A DNA stretch of 64,000 nt from Pasteurellaceae bacterium Pebbles2 (GTDB lineage Bacteria; Pseudomonadota; Gammaproteobacteria; Enterobacterales; Pasteurellaceae), in the NCBI GenBank assembly GCA_023101505.1, contig LVZA01000001.1, positions 186,001-250,000 of the forward strand, written 5' to 3'. Each line of letters starts with the position of its first letter. Position 1 is the first letter of the stretch. Under the pieces are notes generated by a model. It was not told the origin of the DNA, searched no databases, and saw only the letters and a program-made list of their open reading frames with translations. Made by a program: the position numbers and the translations under genes. Shown piece after piece: positions 58,734 to 64,000 of the stretch.

Positions 58734-61700
58734 TTATGCTAAATTACCCGAGTGAACTTTAATTTCTTCGTTAGTTTGTTGATTTTTAATATAAATATCA
58801 AGTTGATTAAATGCAATTTCAATATTATTTTGTGCAAATAATTGATTAATGCGACGATTTAAGAAATCAGTTGTGGTGGTACGATCTGAAATTTGTTCAA
58901 CATACACACGCAATTCGTGATCCAATGTGCTTGCACCAAAGGCAAGGAAATATGCTCGTGGTGCGGGATCTTTCATTACTCTATCACTTTCTGATGCAGC
59001 TTGTAGTAATAAATCTCGTACTAAATCTAAATTTGAGCCATAAGCCACGCCGACTTTAATCACTACCCTTGTAGTGCTGCTGTTTAATGCCCAGTTGACC
59101 AAACGTTCGGTAACAAAGGCTTTGTTCGGCACGATAACTTCTTTGCCGTCAAAATCCACCAATGTCGTCGCTCGAATACGAATTTTTGACACCGTACCGC
59201 TAAATTGACCAATGGTAATCACATCGCCAATACGTACAGGGCGTTCAAATAAAATAATAATGCCTGAAACGAAGTTAGCAAAGATTTCTTGCATACCAAA
59301 ACCTAAACCAACCGACAAGGCTGCGAATAGCCATTGCAATTTCGACCACGACATTCCTAGCATACCAAAGGCTAAGGCTGCACCCAATGCAATGATCAGA
59401 TAGGTTAATAAGGTGGTGATAGTATAAGGCGTACCTTGTGATAATTTCACGTTTGAAAACAGCACCACTTCCAATAAACCGCTGATATTACGGATTACCA
59501 CATAGGTTACAAAAATAATCACGCAAGCCACTAATAAATTCAGCAAGGTAACGGATTCCATTACCGTACCTGTTTCAGTGGTTACACTTTGTTGCCATAG
59601 CGTAACACCGTTGAGATAGTATGCTACAGTGATTAAATCTGACCAAACAAAATATAATAAGGTAAATAAACCAACCCACAATAAGAAATCAACTAAACGC
59701 AAGACTTGATCTTTAACTTGGCTAATTGCAAGGCTGTCGTCTTGTAATTGTAAATCCAAGTTAAATTCTTCCGCATCAGATCCCTCTACGGTTTCTAATT
59801 GTTCTAATTTCGCTGCGGCTTGCTCACGTTTTTCTTTTAAACGACGAGCCGCTAAACGGCGTGAAGATACTTCAAAACCACGATAAATAACATTACGGAA
59901 AATTAACCAAGTAATTAATGCTAAATAAGATGAGACTAAATGTTCAATTAATACTAAGGCGGTGTAATAATAACCTAATGCAATTAAAACAATTAGGGTC
60001 AACGGTGCGAGAAATAAAATTAAACGCACAAAGGTTAGCATATAAGTATTAATATTTTGTTCTTTATTAATCGCCTGCTGATAAGAGGAAATTGCTTGTC
60101 GGAATTCAGGGCCGACCATAAATAAGGTGAGCACTAATACCGAAATAGTAACCACTTCACCAATCACATCATAAGCTACGCCCATTTCTAAGTTGGTTAA
60201 TATTGCCGTATTTAATAATAATGCCACTAACCACACGGAGCGTTTTAAAATCCGACGGAAACTTTCTGAACTTTTTTGTGGCATTTTGAAATGACGATGG
60301 GCAATCCCATTTGGACGTAATAATGCCAACATAAAGGCAAAATACAACCAATAGCCCGCCATTTTTAAGCCCCAAGACCAGGCTTGTGTTGGGTTTTGGA
60401 AACATAGATATGAAACTAAAATAAACACCATTAAAAAGATAAAAGTGCTTGGTAAACATAAAATCAATGTCCAAAACAACGCCGTCGGGGTATGCCATTG
60501 GCTTTCACTCCCCAAGGTTTTTAATTTATTATTAATGTGAGTGAGGTGTTGTTTAATTTTGACTTTTTGCTTAGTAATAAATAATGTCAACAGGGCTAAA
60601 AAAGCAATTAAAAAACTGGCTAAACCCAAATTATCTTGCCAATTAGAAAAATCAAATTTCTTACTAATTTCTCGCAACTGAAAACCAGCTAAAGTTGGAA
60701 AGTTTTTCAGCCAATCTAAATCAATTTGCGCATTACTTTTCACCCAGAAACTTTGTTGTTGCAATTTATTTTGTAAAGTATCACTAATCGTTTGAACTTG
60801 CTGTTGATTAAGTTCAATATTAATGGACAAATTTAATTGGCTATTTAGCTGTTTTAATAAATCAGACAATACTCTGCTACGTTCTTCCACAATAGTTTTT
60901 AATTGTGCACGTTCTTTTTCGGTAAATTCAATTTTGTCTTCTTTGGCTAAATTATCAATATAATTTGATGTATTATTTAATTTATCTCGATATTCACTTA
61001 CATCAAAAATCTTCACACGCAAATCGGCAATTTGTTTTGATAAGCCTGAAATCATTTCATCTTGCGGTAAAGATTGACGTTGCTTATTAATAATGCGAGA
61101 TAAAACTAAAGTCCCTTGCAATGAGCTAATTTGTTCATCAATATTACGTTGAGTTTGTTGTAAATTATCTAATATGGTTTTAATGCGTAAATTATCTTGC
61201 GATAACGCATTTAATTGTGTCGTTTGTTTTAATAATTCCTCACTCACTTTGGAATTTAAATCTAATTCTGCGGCAATAATCGGATTATCCGTTTTATTAT
61301 TATTTTTTTGTGCGTTCGCCTGCTCTACTTGATCTTGGCTTTCTTCTAAATTTCGATTATTAATGGCTGTTTGTAGTTCAACTAATTCTGTTTGTAATTG
61401 CTGTTGAATAATATTCTTTTCTTCCAACTGGCTAGTATAAAGATTAGCCAAAGCATCACTACCATTTAATTGAATTTGGTTATAGCTATTATTGGCAAGC
61501 AAATATTCCAACTCAACTTCCAGTTTTGTTTTTAAACTATTTGGCGTATTCGCTGAACTTAGTGCGGTATTAATTTCTTGTGTGCGTGCGATATTTGCCG
61601 TTAAAGCAGTTTGCGCTCGTTCTGGGGCACTTTTTTGCGTCGATAAATTAGCATTAAGTGCGGTTAAATCTGCTTGAGTTTGTTGCAAATTATGATTAAT

Positions 61701-62069
61701 TTCGTCCACAGACTTTTGCATTGAAGCCAATGAAACCGAAGCTAAATCTTGTCGAATTTGTTCTGGTGTGCGTGCTTTTTGTTTTAAATTAGCAATATTT
61801 TGTTGGCTTTGTGCTAATGCCTGTTCAGCTTCTTGAATTTGTTTAGTTAAATTATTATTATCACTTTTTTGCTTAGCTAATTTTTCTAATAAAACTAAAG
61901 TGTCTTCTAAATTTTTAGTATTAATTTTAGCATCATCAGTTTGTTCTGCTTTTTTCGCAAGTTCTAATTGCGCTTGAATATCTTTTTCTGCTGGCAATTC
62001 TGCCCCAACAGTTGTATTTATGGCAAATAATAAGCCAAATAAAATGCCAAATGACGTTCGTATTTTCAT
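58734..62069 (-). CDS. mscK: Large mechanosensitive channel MscK (KefA-type)
   Basis: A 1111-residue inner-membrane channel of the MscS superfamily that opens under osmotic downshock, in E. coli with potassium dependence. A signal peptide (to about residue 23, TVGA) precedes a roughly 440-residue periplasmic region of long Gln-rich coiled coils; some 10-11 membrane helices follow, and the C-terminal MscS core has GFGMQEIFANFVSG, the pore-side segment RPVRIGDVITIGQFSGTV and the beta domain. ATG 62069 is chosen since GGGAG lies six bases before it; the GTG one codon earlier is possible. Length is close to E. coli MscK (1120). Confidence 0.92.
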   Translation of the reverse strand: MKIRTSFGILFGLLFAINTTVGAELPAEKDIQAQLELAKKAEQTDDAKINTKNLEDTLVLLEKLAKQKSDNNNLTKQIQEAEQALAQSQQNIANLKQKARTPEQIRQDLASVSLASMQKSVDEINHNLQQTQADLTALNANLSTQKSAPERAQTALTANIARTQEINTALSSANTPNSLKTKLEVELEYLLANNSYNQIQLNGSDALANLYTSQLEEKNIIQQQLQTELVELQTAINNRNLEESQDQVEQANAQKNNNKTDNPIIAAELDLNSKVSEELLKQTTQLNALSQDNLRIKTILDNLQQTQRNIDEQISSLQGTLVLSRIINKQRQSLPQDEMISGLSKQIADLRVKIFDVSEYRDKLNNTSNYIDNLAKEDKIEFTEKERAQLKTIVEERSRVLSDLLKQLNSQLNLSINIELNQQQVQTISDTLQNKLQQQSFWVKSNAQIDLDWLKNFPTLAGFQLREISKKFDFSNWQDNLGLASFLIAFLALLTLFITKQKVKIKQHLTHINNKLKTLGSESQWHTPTALFWTLILCLPSTFIFLMVFILVSYLCFQNPTQAWSWGLKMAGYWLYFAFMLALLRPNGIAHRHFKMPQKSSESFRRILKRSVWLVALLLNTAILTNLEMGVAYDVIGEVVTISVLVLTLFMVGPEFRQAISSYQQAINKEQNINTYMLTFVRLILFLAPLTLIVLIALGYYYTALVLIEHLVSSYLALITWLIFRNVIYRGFEVSSRRLAARRLKEKREQAAAKLEQLETVEGSDAEEFNLDLQLQDDSLAISQVKDQVLRLVDFLLWVGLFTLLYFVWSDLITVAYYLNGVTLWQQSVTTETGTVMESVTLLNLLVACVIIFVTYVVIRNISGLLEVVLFSNVKLSQGTPYTITTLLTYLIIALGAALAFGMLGMSWSKLQWLFAALSVGLGFGMQEIFANFVSGIIILFERPVRIGDVITIGQFSGTVSKIRIRATTLVDFDGKEVIVPNKAFVTERLVNWALNSSTTRVVIKVGVAYGSNLDLVRDLLLQAASESDRVMKDPAPRAYFLAFGASTLDHELRVYVEQISDRTTTTDFLNRRINQLFAQNNIEIAFNQLDIYIKNQQTNEEIKVHSGNLA

Positions 62070-62096
62070 CACAAACTCCCTTCCTAATTAATTTTG

Positions 62097-63479
62097 CTAA
62101 ACTTTTTTAATTAATTGCTTTAAATGTTGTTTCAATACGGTGCGAGAAATTTTAATATTTCCTTGCTGTTCCGTAATTAATGGAAAATAATATACAGGTT
62201 GCTTAAATCGCTCGATTTTATCCGCCAACCAAACTCGCAAATTTTCCACCGCACTTTGCTCAAAACTTTGCTCAAAATCTTGTTTAAATTTAATCATTGC
62301 TACTGGGCGATGACCAAATTCCTGATCTTCCATAGGCAAAACAAAGACTTGTTCAACGGAATGATGCTGTAAGATCACTTGTTCAATGTCTTCTGGCTGA
62401 ATATTTTCACCGCCTGAAATAAACAAATTATCTAAGCGTCCTAAAATTTGCAACTGCTCTTGCTCAGCCAGCCAAACGCCTTTGTCCTTGGTTTGTAACC
62501 AGCCTTGTGCATTGGTTAAAGGCTGCAATTTCCCTTGTTGCCAATAGCCCAAACCTAAGCCCGCACCACGCAACCAAATTTCGTCATTAACAAGGCGAAA
62601 TTCTCGCCCCAATAAAGGCTGCCCGACACCTGGCTTACCATCACATTTTTTCGCAAATGCCGTAGAAGCCATTTCAGTCATACCATACCCCGAATACGCC
62701 TGCATTCCAAGTACGGTTAATTTTTCGGTTAATTCGGTGGGAATGTGTGCACCACCTAATAAAATCGCCTGCGTTTTCACCGCACTTTTCGGCTGTTCTG
62801 CCATATAATTCAACAAGCGAAGCCCTTGTGTCGGTACGAGAGAAACGTGCGTAGCCTGTAGCACATCGGCATAAAAATCAGCACTAGGCAAATGCAATTC
62901 CGCCCCTTGCAACAACCAACGCCAAACAATTCCCTGCCCCGAAACGTGATACAAGGGCAAAGACAATAGCCAAGAATGTGCTGGCGTAAAATTCATTAAA
63001 GCACAAACGCCTGCTGCGTTGGCTAAATGTGCCTCAATATTATGTGCAATCGCTTTCGGCATTCCTGTTGAGCCAGAAGTTAAGGTCAACGTCATTGGCT
63101 GCGGAAAGCATTTTTCGCTTTGCCACTGGGTGAGTGAAAATTGCTGACTACCGTTAATCCAGCATTGAATGCGATTCGCTTGACATAATTCGACGATTTT
63201 TTCCTGTGTAAAAGCAGGATTTAAGCCTAACACAGAGAGATTTAATTGCAAAGCCGCTAAATAATAACACAATAAATCAAGGCTGTTTTTGCCCGATAAT
63301 GCCACGCCACAACCAGCCGAAAGCCCTTGTTGTCGCAAAAAATCTACTTTTTCCGCAATATATTGGTTCAACTGTTGCCAACTAAAAGCAACGCCCTGCG
63401 AATGATCTCGCAAGGCGATTTGTTGCTGTTTAGCACTACTGGCGTGAATTTGCCACGGTAATTGCGATATTGACGGCAT
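62097..63479 (-). CDS. menE: o-Succinylbenzoate-CoA ligase
   Basis: A 460-residue adenylate-forming enzyme activating o-succinylbenzoate in menaquinone synthesis. The AMP-binding loop LTLTSGSTGMPKAIAH, the motif YSGYGMTEMAS, and the hinge GRLDNLFISGGENIQPEDIE are in order; the C-terminal catalytic Lys lies in QGNIKISR. Length fits the family (E. coli 451). It starts three bases after the seqA stop. In E. coli menE is with other men genes; here it is joined to seqA. Two uptake signals encode KSAVKT and QSAVEN. Confidence 0.93.
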   Translation of the reverse strand: MPSISQLPWQIHASSAKQQQIALRDHSQGVAFSWQQLNQYIAEKVDFLRQQGLSAGCGVALSGKNSLDLLCYYLAALQLNLSVLGLNPAFTQEKIVELCQANRIQCWINGSQQFSLTQWQSEKCFPQPMTLTLTSGSTGMPKAIAHNIEAHLANAAGVCALMNFTPAHSWLLSLPLYHVSGQGIVWRWLLQGAELHLPSADFYADVLQATHVSLVPTQGLRLLNYMAEQPKSAVKTQAILLGGAHIPTELTEKLTVLGMQAYSGYGMTEMASTAFAKKCDGKPGVGQPLLGREFRLVNDEIWLRGAGLGLGYWQQGKLQPLTNAQGWLQTKDKGVWLAEQEQLQILGRLDNLFISGGENIQPEDIEQVILQHHSVEQVFVLPMEDQEFGHRPVAMIKFKQDFEQSFEQSAVENLRVWLADKIERFKQPVYYFPLITEQQGNIKISRTVLKQHLKQLIKKV

Positions 63480-63482
63480 TAT

Positions 63483-64000
63483 TTATGCACCAACAAAGGC
63501 GTTTTTCACATCATCAATCACATCTTGAGGTAAGCCCATTTCTCGCATAACGCCCTCAAGCATAATCATTTTTCGTCCGCTATTATTGTTGGTAATCACC
63601 CAATAAGGTGAATTTGGAATGGCTTTTGGCTTGGTGTGATTGCCTGCTTCCAGCAAGGTTTTCTCATCTTGTGCAAAATACAAGCGAGTACGCCCCTGCA
63701 CGGTTTCTGAGCTAATGGCTGCCGCAAAAGCGGTCGTATTGGTTTGATAAAGTGCGGTTAAAATTGACAAGAAACGAGAAACCGCTTTGTTTTCCTGTTT
63801 AAAATTCTCATCATTTAATAACGCAAGCACTAAATCTGGCGTATTGGCTTCATTGGCAAAAAGATCGTGATTTTGCACCGCACTTTTTGCTGTTGCAGCA
63901 TCGTTTTGTGCCGCTGTTTCTTTTTTCGTTTCTTCTTTTTGAGGTTCTGTTTTTTTAGCTTCAGGCACAGGCGCAATTTCCAACGCTGCTGAGCTAATAC
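63483..64000 (-). CDS. seqA: Replication initiation negative regulator SeqA (partial, N-terminus outside window)
   Basis: The frame is open to the window edge, so the N-terminal oligomerisation domain is missing. Visible are a Lys/Glu/Ala-rich linker, partly encoded by an uptake signal (KSAVQN), and the C-terminal DNA-binding domain: AVSRFLSILTALYQTN, GRTRLYFAQDEKTLL, NHTKPKAIPNSPYWVITNNN. These match E. coli SeqA (RTRVYFAADEQTLLKNGNQ). SeqA binds hemimethylated GATC sites and holds back re-initiation at oriC. The linker is longer than in E. coli. It heads the row running to lpxM. Confidence 0.93.
   Translation of the reverse strand, partial: ISSAALEIAPVPEAKKTEPQKEETKKETAAQNDAATAKSAVQNHDLFANEANTPDLVLALLNDENFKQENKAVSRFLSILTALYQTNTTAFAAAISSETVQGRTRLYFAQDEKTLLEAGNHTKPKAIPNSPYWVITNNNSGRKMIMLEGVMREMGLPQDVIDDVKNAFVGA

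Overview
The window is chromosomal DNA from a Haemophilus-type member of the Pasteurellaceae, most likely Haemophilus parainfluenzae or a close Haemophilus/Aggregatibacter relative. The nine-base DNA uptake signal AAGTGCGGT occurs dozens of times in both orientations, inside genes and as inverted pairs serving as terminators. Coding is dense, moderately AT-rich, and the gene order largely follows H. influenzae (purR/ppc, radA to prs, seqA to lpxM). The species call is inference; a sucrose operon and an alkaline phosphatase argue against H. influenzae itself.

Layout. 1-2.1 kb: end of cydD, cydC and, convergent to them, a 26-residue membrane protein resembling CydH/YnhF. 2.2-7.7 kb: purR, a PhoB-box-controlled alkaline phosphatase, ppc. 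7.8-13.8 kb: the rlmE-ftsH-folP-glmM row, divergent yhbY, greA. 14-18.5 kb: dacB, gloB, a YafS-like methyltransferase, thiI. 18.6-22.2 kb: xseB-ispA and dxs, separated by a wrecked brnT/brnA toxin-antitoxin locus. 22.4-26.9 kb: selD (a selenoprotein with in-frame UGA), copA and divergent cueR with a textbook CueR promoter. 27.1-32.2 kb: ackA-pta and prfC.

32.2-34.5 kb is the accessory segment. It holds an EcoRI-family adenine methyltransferase overlapping a DUF262-HNH nuclease, preceded by a pentanucleotide repeat (GCAAC, 9.8 copies) inside a short leader reading frame. Changes in repeat number would decide whether leader translation stops about 50 bases before the methyltransferase or runs across its start codon, a plausible phase switch. 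This is the best candidate for an undescribed system here.

34.6-39.1 kb: sucrose uptake and use (ROK fructokinase, PTS EIIBCA, sucrose-6-phosphate hydrolase) with no local repressor gene. 39.2-48.4 kb: radA-ygiF, DUF47-pit phosphate uptake, a YgiM-like protein, cca, lolB-ispE, prs. 48.4-48.7 kb is an intergenic block of stacked hairpins. 48.8-54.8 kb: accA, pdxY, tilS, dnaX (with an A10 slippery site producing a gamma-type product) and apt. 55-64 kb: one co-directional row seqA-menE-mscK-aroC-mepA-yfcA-lpxM with very short gaps, truncated by the window edge in seqA.

No tRNA, rRNA, insertion sequence, prophage or CRISPR array was recognised.
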